From assembly GCA_029962745.1 (NCBI GenBank), contig CM057154.1, positions 20,278,857 through 20,342,856 of the forward strand: a stretch of 64,000 bases of DNA. The letters are read 5' to 3'. Position numbers and translations under genes: made by a program. Under the pieces are notes generated by a model. The model was not told where the DNA came from and did no database searches. It saw nothing but the letters and a program-made list of their open reading frames with translations. This document shows positions 47,879-58,547 of the stretch, in pieces (positions within the stretch are counted from its first letter, which is position 1; each line of letters begins with the position of its first letter). Source of the DNA: Echinometra lucunter (taxonomy: Eukaryota > Echinodermata > Echinoidea > Camarodonta > Echinometridae).

Positions 47879-48703
47879 GTAGGGAGATTTCATCCACGTT
47901 AGCCAGACCCATTAGAAAGGAGATAGCTATGATAGCTATCACTAGTTTTTGCTGGTTTACCTAAATGCACATTTTTATAAAGAAAACATTTAATTGATTA
48001 AAACAACTCTTTTCTTTCACTTATGATGTTATATTTATATAATTACATCTTCCTTCCTATATTATCTTGCCTCCCTCTCTCTCCCTCTTTTTCTCTCTAT
48101 CTCTTATTCTTTCATTCTCTCTTTTTTTTTTGTCATGATCTCTCAAAATTTATCAAGACCCCAATTTCAACAAATATACCCATAAGAGATATCACATGAT
48201 CCCTTGTGTTAAATAACATTTTCAAAAATAACACAATATTTCTTTCATCATTTTGTCTTTATTATTACCCAGCCTTTCATTGTAGAGAGCATTGTCTCAT
48301 TTGTTTAATGAGTAGATACATTTTTTTTTCGCCACTAATTAAATGCTGAAATTTATGGATATTAGCAATAGAGAGAGAGAGAGAGAGAGAAGATAAAGAG
48401 AGGTTTATACTGTGTGCAATGTGCATAGTAAATTCATGGTTTGACAGTTTCAAGGTTGTGGCATATTAGCATCTCATCAATTATTTTCCCCACTCTTAAT
48501 AAGCTCATCTTGTTACCCACTAATGTTAATTATTTCGTTGAATCCCTATAAAGCATTCATCTATCGTACTCTATTGGGATAAATGCCTCTCTATATTTTT
48601 CCCAAACTTCACATAACTAAAGCTCAGATGCCACTACCTGTAAAGCTAGATTTAAAAAGCCTTCAGTACATGCCATGATGTACTCCATGGAAATGTGAAA
48701 TCG

Positions 48704-48851
48704 GGGCCCCGTTTCATAAAACTTGTTATCAGTAACAAGTTGCAGTAACTGTTATAAGCTACTGAAATCCTTGCATCTGATTGGCTGAGAGCATATTTGT
48801 TGTAGAAATGTTGCAGTTGTTACTGATAACAAGTCCTATGAAATGGGGCCC
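48704..48851. mobile_element. small hairpin MITE (GGGCCCCGTTTCATAAAAC)
   Basis: A 148-bp inverted repeat from GGGCCCCGTTTCATAAAAC to 'CATAGGACTTGTTATC' in inverse, ending GGGGCCC. The centre contains 'CATCTGATTGGCTGAGAG'. Present in both haplotypes (B: 57542-57689). Resembles the 8456 family in layout and in the CATAAAACTTG words. Confidence 0.8.
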
Positions 48852-49078
48852 AGAATGTCTACAATGTGAGGTCATTTTGATAAAAAGAATTAAAAGCCAT
48901 TTATATTTTGACATTGTGTTTTAATATTGTGTTTCACCATACCTATTAATCAACACTGCATGCTTATTCGGGAGATGCATCATAAGCTGTGTGAAGTATA
49001 ATGTATTAAACTAAGTCATTCTTTGACAGTGCACCTAAAGTGTAAGTATTTTTGTTACATCCTGTAATCTTATGTTAA

Positions 49079-49576
49079 AGGGGAAGTTCACCCTGACCTT
49101 AAGTTGCTTTTAATAAAAGCAGAAAAACAAAAGAAACATATTGGTGAAGGTTTGGCAAAAAACGGTTTAAGGATAACAGAGTTATTGGTTTTTAAAGTTT
49201 TGATTTTGTGACGTCACATACGAGCAGCTCCCCCATATATCATATGATATAAATTCTATAAAATGCCATTTTCTCAGAAAATCGAAAATGTTTTTACTTG
49301 TACATTCAATATATCATCAGACACATCATTTCATACCCGCTTCTGAAAGAAAGAATTTTTCAGTTATCATGAACTATTAAAAAATGAGAATTTATGGAAT
49401 TTATATTACATAACATATGGGGTAGCTGCTTGCATATGATGTCAAACAAATTAAAAACTTTAACAATTAATATCTTTCTTAATCTTTGATGGATTTTTGT
49501 CAAACCTTCACCAATATTTTTCTCCAATTTTTCTGCTTTTATTGAAACCAACTTAATGTCAGGGTGAACTTCCCCT
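49079..49576. mobile_element. polymorphic TTAA (piggyBac-like) MITE
   Basis: AGGGGAAGTTCACCCTGAC and GTCAGGGTGAACTTCCCCT form ends that extend to about 44 bp of inverted similarity. TTAA at 49075-49078 and 49577-49580. Haplotype B has a single uninterrupted TTAA here (about 57926). The body has 'catatgatgtcaaacaaatt' and its partial inverse 'gacgtcacatacgagcagct', echoing the AGGGTAAGTCC family. Confidence 0.9.
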
Positions 49577-49854
49577 TTAAGGAGACCTGATTCACATACA
49601 TTAGATTTTAGTAGTTTCTGTTCGTTTTCTTGAAAGTTGAAGGTGGAAAAGGTGTTATGATATTTTCGCTTTTTATCACAAATAGTGATAGTTTTTACTC
49701 TCAGTATTGAAAATGTCTCATTTTATCATTTGTTTACATGTTGTTATATCCAAAATTTCCGGATAGACAGCAGTGGAAAGAATCCACTTTATTAATCCCT
49801 GCGTGGGTTCTATCAGCACTGTTAGGGTCGACCTCCTCTTCCATGTCATTATTT

Positions 49855-50345
49855 TGTGGCACCCTGTACATCAATCTTTTCTTAAAAGCAAGGAAGCAGT
49901 TACTTCCCCAGCTTCTTTGAATGGGGGGGGGGGGGGGATAGTTCCATTAACCTTCTCTTTCCTTTGAAGTATGAACTTTTTTTTTTGCTTGTTCACCCTG
50001 TACATCCACCCTTTTCCAATAACTAGGAGGAAACTACTATATACAGACCAGACTAGTTTCCTTTTAGGGAGAAGGGTGTAATTCTGCAATTCAAACAATG
50101 CCAATTTTGACCTCCATTTTCCCTTTTTTTCACCCTGTATATAACCACCCTTTCTCACAAGGAAACATCTTCTAGTACTACTCTGGACTGGGCTTTGTCC
50201 ATTTCCCTTTTATTAGATTGGGGGGGGGGGGAGGGGCAAATTCCATTTCAAGTGATATTAGTATTTAACATTTTTCCTATGAAGTATGAAAATAATGTAT
50301 TTTTTTGTATCACCCTGTGCATCTACCCTTTCCCAATAAAGAGGA
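49855..50345. repeat. CACCCTGTACATC tandem repeat near the vWA gene
   Basis: 'caccctgtacatc'-type words begin near 49861, 49994, 50132 and 50311, each preceded by T-rich and followed by 'ccctttcc' sequence, with intervening G-runs (49922-49937, 50220-50231). The unit length drifts from about 130 to 180 bp. Haplotype B retains only the first and last. Confidence 0.65.
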
Positions 50346-51120
50346 AATGGCTACTACGGACTTCCACTGTTTCCTCTTTGCGGTACCGTGAGCAAACACG
50401 GTAATGAATTGAGCTTTGTCGACGCTTGGAGCTTGATGTCATTATCTATATTCATCCCTGACGAGTCCTACATTCTACCTTTATATGCCACATGTACGGT
50501 GTATTTGATTCAAGATTCCTGCTGTATCTCTTTGTATTGAAGTTGACAAATGTTGTAGTCGGTGATATTTAGAATATTGTCTTGTAAATGTACTTCAGGT
50601 TGCTTTTTTGTTTGTTAAAAATGTAAGAGTTTATTGAATCTTCCAAGTTGATTTCATCTTTCTTTTTTCTTCTTCATATGTATTCATTCATATTAAATTT
50701 CATGTGATAGCAGCTAACAAAATATGGTATTTTTAAGAGGTTTTGATATACATGATATGATAAATTGTGGGGGGGGGGAATTGTAATGTTTCATTAGTCA
50801 GCATTATGTTATATGTCATATGACATAATGAATACTGACATACCATGATCTTATGGTTTGGAATTAAATTTGCAAGGCCGATTTCTTTCCATTTCTGCTA
50901 CTGCTCTCGTAATGTTATGTGGGTACATTGCATTATCAACCATCACAAGCATTACCTCTCTGTAGTATGTATCTTCAGTGATATGCATTTATGCAGGTAG
51001 CATGTAGCATGGCAAAACCACAACGTTCAATCGGTTGGATTGATCATAAATCTATTTATATACATTTAAGGTTATATTAATTGGATATGGACACTACTAA
51101 TGATTTCCACAATATTGTTA

Positions 51121-51187
51121 TCTCATTCTTCAGGTATGCTGCTCTGAGGATTGAAGTGTCCCACATTGCTGCCGTTTCTGAAAGGAT
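51121..51187 (+). promoter_or_regulatory. splice acceptor and 5' UTR before the vWA start
   Basis: 'tctcattcttcag' (51121-51133) is a good acceptor; the exon would start at 51134. Between it and the ATG an in-frame TGA (51179-51181) excludes an N-terminal extension in the vWA frame. The upstream part is therefore probably 5' UTR. Another frame stays open from the acceptor for about 26 codons. Confidence 0.5.
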
Positions 51188-52261
51188 ATGGTTTCCCAAG
51201 GTGATGAGAGAATGACGGGAGATGGTCTACGGACGCTAATCCTCAAGGACCAGTCCTTCCTGAACCAGCACTCTAACATGGAGGTTATCCTCTTCATGCT
51301 GGCCTTCCTAGCCTACATGGTGCTCTATGTGGTCTACCAGCCTAAGAAGGATGGGGAACAGAAGGAGAATACGAGAAGGGTGCGTAGGACCGAGTCACGG
51401 TACCGTAGGACCAGGATCTTCGATGTGCTAGGCCTGTCATTGGACCAGTGCAATAGCTTCCGTGCATTCCTTGATCGCTTCTCATCCTACGAGGAGGTGG
51501 CGAGGGCCATCAAGCTGGCGGGGATTACAAGAAGTGATATGATCGTTGGCGTGGACTTCAGCGCCAGCAATGAGTGGCAGGGTCGCAAGAGCTACAACTG
51601 TCACAATTTGCATGATGTTTCAAACGGGAAGACGTTTAATCCCTACCAGCGTGTGCTATCAATCATAGGATCAACTTTAGAGCAGTTTGACTCTGACCAC
51701 ATGATCCCTGTGTATGGCTTTGGGGATAAGATCACTCGAGATGAAGCTGTGTTTCCGTTCAAGGAGACAGGACTTCCATGCGTAGGCTTCATAGATGTCT
51801 TAGAGAAATACCATAGGGTCGCCAGAACTGTGGAACTCGGTGGCCCGACGAGTTTCGAGCCTATCATTCGCAAAGCAATAGAAATAGTCCAAGACAAGCA
51901 GTCTTACCATCTTCTCCTCATCATTACCGATGGACAAATCAAAGATGCAGAGAGGACCGGTGAGGCCATCGTTGAAGCCTCTCATCATCCAATCAGCATC
52001 ATCGTCATCGGGGTTGGAGACGGACCCTGGGATGAGATGGAGAACTATGATGATAACCTCCCAAGGAGGAAATTTGACAATTTTCAGTTCGTCAACTTCC
52101 ACCAAGTATGCAGCAAGGCAAAGTATGCAGAGACAGCATTTGCGCTTCACGCGCTCATGGAAGTGCCAGACCAATACCAAGCGATTTGCTCGTTAGGATA
52201 TCTATCGAGTGCTACATCATTGCATTCAGATGACAATGATAATACAAAGAAACTGAAATAG
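51188..52261 (+). CDS. membrane-anchored copine-type von Willebrand A protein (haplotype A)
   Basis: 357 residues in one exon. Residues 31-50 (MEVILFMLAFLAYMVLYVVY) form a hydrophobic anchor. A basic linker (about 63-76, RRVRRTESRYRRTR) follows, then a copine/RGLG-type vWA domain from about 115 to 330. MIDAS residues are visible: D123-F-S125-A-S127, T221 in 'LGGPTSF', and D248 in 'IITDG'. Also typical are 'NPYQRVLSIIG', 'PVYGFGD' and 'VPDQYQ'. Unlike true copines it lacks the two C2 domains; unlike plant RGLG ligases it has no C-terminal RING. The family binds Mg2+ and protein partners; the specific role here is unknown. The start is fixed by an in-frame TGA 9 nt upstream. Codon use is GC-richer than the surroundings, consistent with real coding. 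A possible poly(A) signal AATAAA lies at 53212. N-terminal anchor topology is inference. Confidence 0.93.
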   Translation: MVSQGDERMTGDGLRTLILKDQSFLNQHSNMEVILFMLAFLAYMVLYVVYQPKKDGEQKENTRRVRRTESRYRRTRIFDVLGLSLDQCNSFRAFLDRFSSYEEVARAIKLAGITRSDMIVGVDFSASNEWQGRKSYNCHNLHDVSNGKTFNPYQRVLSIIGSTLEQFDSDHMIPVYGFGDKITRDEAVFPFKETGLPCVGFIDVLEKYHRVARTVELGGPTSFEPIIRKAIEIVQDKQSYHLLLIITDGQIKDAERTGEAIVEASHHPISIIVIGVGDGPWDEMENYDDNLPRRKFDNFQFVNFHQVCSKAKYAETAFALHALMEVPDQYQAICSLGYLSSATSLHSDDNDNTKKLK

Positions 52262-53225
52262 CCTTATAAATGTACTAACTACTATGTGTTTTGTACTATC
52301 AAGATGTTATCAAATGTTAATGTTAAGTCAGCCTTCCTCCCGTAGTTTATGGAGAGATTTTTGGGATTGTGATAATGACCAGTCTTATGCTCCATATACA
52401 TGTACATGTATTTTCAAGACATACAAGTGTTAAGCATGAGCTCTATGTGATAAATGCTGGCTTAGTGTTGAATGGAAGAGATATACATTTCTTTGGTCTT
52501 TCTACTTTCAACAGTTTGTTGATATTAATTAATCTTTATTTTTATGTTTGCAAAATGTGAATGCTCTTAAATTTGCTCTCCAATTCTGGATTTTCTGATG
52601 ATAATGCACAAACTATATATGCTGCATATCCTAGATTAATTTCAATGTCACTTTCATAACTATTGATATAATGTTGTACCTGCAAGACTTCGAGATATAT
52701 ATATATATATATAAATGTTATAAAAGAGGACTTACAGGCACAATAAGGACTTTTTATGTCATTAAAATAATAAGTAATTTCAAAAATATGAGACATACAA
52801 ATTGTTGATAACAAAAAGCATAATGGGAAAGAGATTTCATATTGAGGCTTGCACGGACACTAGCTTAAAGTTAATTCTTGTGAATGCCAAGGTTTTACAG
52901 AGGACACTGACAAGACTTCTTAAAAGTTGCTCTTACCCCATATAGAGTGCAATTTGGGTATTTAAAATGGCAATACAGAATTGATGTATTAAAATGATAT
53001 TTTGAGTACAGAATACAAACAAAGGACCCTAAACATACATGGGAAAGTCAATTGTGATTGGCCTCATTGAATTTTTGTGCTGCTATTTTGTCTTTTTTGT
53101 ATACCTTCAGCCTTTGTAGTGGCTTACACTAACTAGTAAAAGTCATTTCCATTTGGATTTGTAAATATATTTTATATCCTTATTCCACATTGCATAATTT
53201 ATGATTAAATGAATAAAAAATGCAT
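52262..53225 (+). other. probable 3' UTR of the vWA gene, copy A
   Basis: AT-rich, conserved with 60635-61590. Contains an (AT)n at about 52697-52714 that is shorter in haplotype B. AATAAA at 53212-53217 is a candidate polyadenylation signal; the equivalent in B is at 61573. Confidence 0.45.
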
Positions 53226-53710
53226 TGCAATAGATTTACCGGTAGAAATCGTTCAGAAAACTTGTTTTCCTTTTCAATGAAATGGATAGGTAGTTCCTCA
53301 TTTATCTGCCATTATACCATTGCTTCCAAATTTATGTCTTTTACATACTTGTCTAAACCTCTTCAGGAACTCTAAATGATATGGAAGAAAACACATGCAA
53401 GGTATTCCCCACTGAAGAGTAATTCTAGGAAATTTGTCCTGCTATCGTTTTCAGCTAGTCAACTTTCAAGCCTTGCCAAGAGACAGAATTAAAGGTACAT
53501 TTTAACATTTTGACCTGGTCATGAAAATTACTGAAGTTCCTTATGATTTTGGGACAAAACAGAGTTATGAGGGGAAAAAAAATTATACTGGGACATTGCT
53601 AAAAATGGGGAAAATCATTTTGATGCTGAGTATTCCTGGTTCTAGTAACTCTTTGAATAATGAATATCAGCATAAGGAGACAAATCCCCAGAGAATTTCA
53701 TACCATTGCC

Positions 53711-54075
53711 CAGGGTTCTCACTAGAAAAAAAATCCACACACGGTTCCCACTCTGCGCAAAGCGTTGAAGTTTCGGAAGTTTTACGGAATAACACCTAAA
53801 GTTAGGTGTGGCGGCAGTATATGCTATAGTAAAAGGATGAAAAATACTTCTTGGTAAGCAGGAGTTGTCTACTAATGGCATAAAAGTAAAAATAAATTGC
53901 CAAAAAGCAAAACAATCTGTGACATTTATCATTATTGTTAGGAATATATACTCCAGTATTTTCTGACCCTTGTTGCCACGCATGGTGCAGCAATTTCACA
54001 CATGGTTCTTCCTTGTCTGAAACCCTTTACGCATGGTATTGGAACCATGGGTGTTATGTACTGGCGAGAACCATG
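53711..54075. mobile_element. polymorphic hAT-like MITE with 8-bp target duplication
   Basis: Ends CAGGGTTCTCACTAG and CTGGCGAGAACCATG, flanked by perfect CCATTGCC at 53703-53710 and 54076-54083. Haplotype B has a single CCATTGCC (about 62070) and no element. Eight-base duplications and CAG-type ends define hAT transposons. Noncoding. Confidence 0.9.
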
Positions 54076-54989
54076 CCATTGCCACCCCTCTTCCGTCTTT
54101 GCTTTCTATAGAATTGCAAAATAATTTTTTTTTGATGCCTCATCCCACAGAAGGTGGTGCTGAAGGAATATACCATGGAAAGTGAAAGCATACCTTTAAA
54201 GAATCCACAGCAACAATGAAAATCCCACATCATCACAACTTTAACTGCTCCATTGCTTCCTGCATAGTATATAGTTCCATTGCCGGATTAAGAAATTCTG
54301 TATCCTCGAGTGAAAGCAAGAAAGACATAAGCCCGTATACTTTTCCATAGAGTTTTAAGCCCTTCTTGTGATCAGCAGAATATCCTCTTCCTTCTATGAT
54401 TGGAAATAGTGACCTAGATATTGTGCCAGCCTTTTTTACAAAGTGAAATATGATCTCAAAAGTGGTTATGTTTCTTCTTTTCCTTTGCTTACTTTAAATT
54501 GTGACCTAGACTTTGTACCAACTCTCTTTTTACAAAGTAATATCATATCTCCAAAATGATATTCCTTTTTACGTATACCTCATCCATAATCTTTCAAAAA
54601 TGACATTCAAAATGATTGATTTTATGCCCTTGTTCAGTTTTTTTTTTTTTTTTTTTTTTTGAGTGGAGGCCCACTGAACGGGCAACGAGAGTGTATAATA
54701 TCATGACGTACAAAATGTGTGCACTGGTAATTGTCAACATAATTTGACATGCCTTGTTCAGTTTTTTCCAAAAAGTGCAATGATGTGCATGGTTTCAACT
54801 CCAAGAGAAGTTACCTGAGTATGATCTTAAGATTATATGACAAATATTGATTTCTTGAATTTAAAATGCAAGTTTTATTGTAATACTCCTAATTTTATGT
54901 TCTTTTGACTCATTTTCATTCTCTTTCTAATCTTCCTGAATCATTTATTATTGCTATTATAGTCTATCTTCCTGATACATATCCGTTTT

Positions 54990-55489
54990 NNNNNNNNNNN
55001 NNNNNNNNNNNNNNNNNNNNNNNNNNNNNNNNNNNNNNNNNNNNNNNNNNNNNNNNNNNNNNNNNNNNNNNNNNNNNNNNNNNNNNNNNNNNNNNNNNNN
55101 NNNNNNNNNNNNNNNNNNNNNNNNNNNNNNNNNNNNNNNNNNNNNNNNNNNNNNNNNNNNNNNNNNNNNNNNNNNNNNNNNNNNNNNNNNNNNNNNNNNN
55201 NNNNNNNNNNNNNNNNNNNNNNNNNNNNNNNNNNNNNNNNNNNNNNNNNNNNNNNNNNNNNNNNNNNNNNNNNNNNNNNNNNNNNNNNNNNNNNNNNNNN
55301 NNNNNNNNNNNNNNNNNNNNNNNNNNNNNNNNNNNNNNNNNNNNNNNNNNNNNNNNNNNNNNNNNNNNNNNNNNNNNNNNNNNNNNNNNNNNNNNNNNNN
55401 NNNNNNNNNNNNNNNNNNNNNNNNNNNNNNNNNNNNNNNNNNNNNNNNNNNNNNNNNNNNNNNNNNNNNNNNNNNNNNNNNNNNNNNNN
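54990..55489. other. assembly gap, exactly 500 N
   Basis: A round-number N run, hence a scaffold placeholder of unknown true length. The open frames that span it are meaningless. Confidence 0.99.
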
Positions 55490-55895
55490 GGGACTACGGT
55501 GTGAAAACCAGGTAGCTGTCTCATAAGAGAATTGTCGAAAGATTTGGACAACGCTTTTTTACTACATATTTTAGAAGTACAAAATTATGACTTTTCAAAG
55601 AAGGTTGAGTATACGAGTAAAAGTGAACAAATAGTTTATACAGTAAGCATTTTTACCTTTTCCATGTGGAAGAATGTCAGAATGTCATTTGGAAAAGATT
55701 GCTTTTCTGTGCTCTCATATTTCAATTATTACTAGAAATAATTTTCAAGGATTTGGACTTGAGATACAGTAGGTGTTGTCAAGGTGGAACTATAAAATGA
55801 GAATTGAAGGACATAGTATCTGCTGAAAACCAGAAGGGCATTAATGTCTATACTTTACAGAGTTAATGACCTTCTGGTCCTCATTGGAAGACTTT

Positions 55896-56414
55896 ACCCT
55901 ATTCATGACAGAAATTATTTGAAGCCTTATTTGATCAGCTTCTCTTCTTCGAATTGATAACACCAGTATTTTTGTTTTATTGCTGATTATTCTTATAAAA
56001 GGTCATACATATGTAATGAATGAAAATTGATAGCTTGTTGACAAGTTATAAAGTTGCTTATTTGCTTTGATAAACAGTCTTTGCCAATTTAAGAATTTTA
56101 GTGCTTATTTTCCTATGTGTTGCGAATTTGCTTTGATAAACAGTTATTGCCAATTTAAGAATTTTAGTGCTTATTTTCCTATGTGTTGCGAATTTGCTTT
56201 GATAAACAGTTATTGCCAATTTAAGAATTTTAGTGCTTATATCCCTGTGTGAGAATTTTCATCTTCAAACGACAAATACTAATGCAACCAAGATGGGCAC
56301 AGTATGTGAAGGATTTTTACTTCTTTCTTCTTGTGTATTTGGTATGTTTTATGGGTCTCTGCATCAAAACTTATGAATCCAAACCATACATTGTGGAATT
56401 CTGGCACGAATATA
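55896..56414. mobile_element. TTAA-type MITE (CCCATTC family), copy B, with internal 66-bp triplication
   Basis: Allelic to 46429-46818. A 66-bp unit containing 'tttgctttgataaacag' and 'gccaatttaagaattttagt' is present three times (starts about 56061, 56127, 56193) and once in copy A. The repetitive open frame here is an artefact. The right TTAA is at 56415-56418. Confidence 0.75.
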
Positions 56415-57541
56415 TTAAATTTGTGAGGTCTGCATAAGCATATTTTAACCATATTGCTCTTGTTTCTAACTTTTCAGTGCACTACTTGCAAGACCATATC
56501 ACATTGCTTCTTCCATTATCACCACAACGGTTGTACAGTTTGGTAAATGTCATATCGCTCATGAGTAATTATTGGATCGTTTCATCGATCCTCTGGACGG
56601 GCTGACCCACTTGTGCCTGCTTTATACTCCCTCGCAGGGCAAGTCATGTGTAATGTGTTTTGTCTGCGATATGGATCATTTTTCTGCTCTTGCCCCTAAG
56701 TGGGAGGCTTTGACATTTCATAGCCCCTGGGGCAAGCAGATAAGGTAGGGAGATTTCATCCACGTTAGCCAGACCCATTAGAAAGGAGATAGCTATCACT
56801 AGTTTTTGCTGGTTTACCTAAATGCACATTTTTATAAAGAAAACATTTAATTGATTAAAACAACTCTTTTTCTTTCACTTATGATGTTATATTTATATAA
56901 CTACATGTTCCTTCCTATATTATCTTTCCTCCCTCTCTCTCCCTCTTTTTATCTCTATCTCTTATTCTTTCATTCTCTTTTTTTTGTCATGATCTCTCAA
57001 AATTTATCAAGACCCCAATTTCAACAAATATACCCATAAGAGATATCACATGATCCCTTGTGTTAAATAACATTTTCAAAAATAAAACAATATTTCTTTC
57101 ATCATTTTGTCTTTATTATTACCCAGCCTTTCATTGTAGAGAGCATTGTCTCATTTGTTTAATGAGCAGATACATTTTTTTTTCTTCATTAATTAAATGC
57201 TGAAATTTATGGATATTAGCGATAGAGAGAGAGAGAGAGAAGATAAAGAGAGGTTTATACTGTGTGCAGTGTGCGTAGTAAATTCATGGTTTGACAGTTT
57301 CAAGGTTGTGGCATTTTAGCATCTCATCAATTATTTTCCCCACTCTTAATAAGCTCATCTTGTTACCCACTAATAATTATTTCGTTGAATCCCTATCGTA
57401 CTTTATTGGGATAAATGCCTCTCTATATTTTTCCCAAACTTCACATACCGGTAACTAAGGCTCAGATGCCACAACCTGTAAAGCTAGATTTAAAAAGCCT
57501 TCAGTACATGCCATGATGTACTCCATGGAAATGTGAAATCG

Positions 57542-57689
57542 GGGCCCCGTTTCATAAAACTTGTTATCAATAACAAGTTGCAGTAACTGTTATAAGCTAC
57601 TGAAATCCTTGCATCTGATTGGCTGAGAGCATATTTTTTGTAGAAATGTTGCAGTTGTTACTGATAATAAGTCCTATGAAACGGGGCCC
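57542..57689. mobile_element. small hairpin MITE (GGGCCCCGTTTCATAAAAC), copy B
   Basis: Allele of 48704-48851 with a few substitutions, for example 'acggggccc' at the right end, which restores better pairing with the left. Centre 'CATCTGATTGGCTGAGAG' unchanged. Confidence 0.78.
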
Positions 57690-58235
57690 AGAATGTCTAC
57701 AGTGTGAGGTCATTTTGATAAAAAGAATTAAAAGCCCTTTATATTTTGACATTGTGTTTTAATATTGTGTTTCACCATACCTATTAACACTGCATGCTTA
57801 TTCGGGAGATGCATCATAAGCTATGTGAACTATAATAATTGATGTTACATCCTGTAATTAAACTAAGTCATTTTTTGACAGTGCACCTAAAATTCAAGTT
57901 TTTTGTTACATCCTGTAATCTTATGTTAAGGAGACCTGATTTACATACATTAGATTTTAGTAGTTTCTGTTCATTTTCTTGAAAGTTGAAGGTGGAAAAG
58001 GTGCTATGATATTTTTTGCTTTTTATCACAAATAGTGATAGCTTTTACTCTCAGTATTGAAAATGTCTCATTTTGTCACTTGTTTACATGTTGTTATATC
58101 CAAAATTTGCAGATAGACAGCAGTAGAAAGAGTCCACTTTATTAATCACTGCGTGGGTTCTATCGGCACTGTTAGGGTCGACCTCCTCTTCCATGTCATT
58201 ATTTTGTGGCACCCTGTACATCAATCCTTTCTTAA

Positions 58236-58547
58236 CCCATTCGTGACAGGAATTATTTAGAGCCTAATTTGATCAGCTTTTATTCTTCAAATTGGCAAAA
58301 CCAAAATTTTTCTTTTATTGCTACATTTTTCTTATAAAACGTCATGTATCTGAAATGAATATAAATTGACAGAAATTACGATGAGAAGTCAAAAAGTTGC
58401 CAATTTGCAGGGGAAAACAGTGATTTTAAGCTTTCTATCACATTGCCAATTTAAGGATTTTAATGCTTATTTTCCTTTAAAAAATTTTCAGCATCAATCA
58501 ACGAATATTGACGCAACCATAATGGGCACAGTTTGTGTAGAATTTTT
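58236..58547. mobile_element. truncated TTAA MITE replacing 287 bp of haplotype A
   Basis: Left end CCCATTCGTGACAGG after TTAA (58232-58235). The body matches 15168, but the right end is lost after 'gtgtagaatttttt', where the sequence rejoins haplotype A at 'tagtactactctgg' (50173). Haplotype A bases 49886-50172 are missing, so insertion was accompanied or followed by a deletion. Confidence 0.82.

Larger units (their letters stand above)
46020..54989. other. haplotype copy A of the vWA locus
   Basis: Aligns throughout with 55490-63007. It ends at the first N of the gap. It is longer than copy B mainly because of three element insertions: 46874-47582, 49079-49576 and 53711-54075. See the findings for why this looks like an unmerged allelic overlap rather than a gene duplication. 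Confidence 0.88.

Noticed and set aside
51643..52196. Other-frame and antisense open frames inside the vWA exon, repeated at 60016-60569
   Set aside because: Shadows of the vWA coding frame; they carry no domain and exist only because the exon is constrained.
54905..55551. Long open frames on both strands (about 195-199 codons)
   Set aside because: They consist almost entirely of unknown bases from the 500-N gap.
56067..56252. Repetitive 61-residue frame
   Set aside because: Product of the 66-bp triplication; the other haplotype has a single unit and no such frame.
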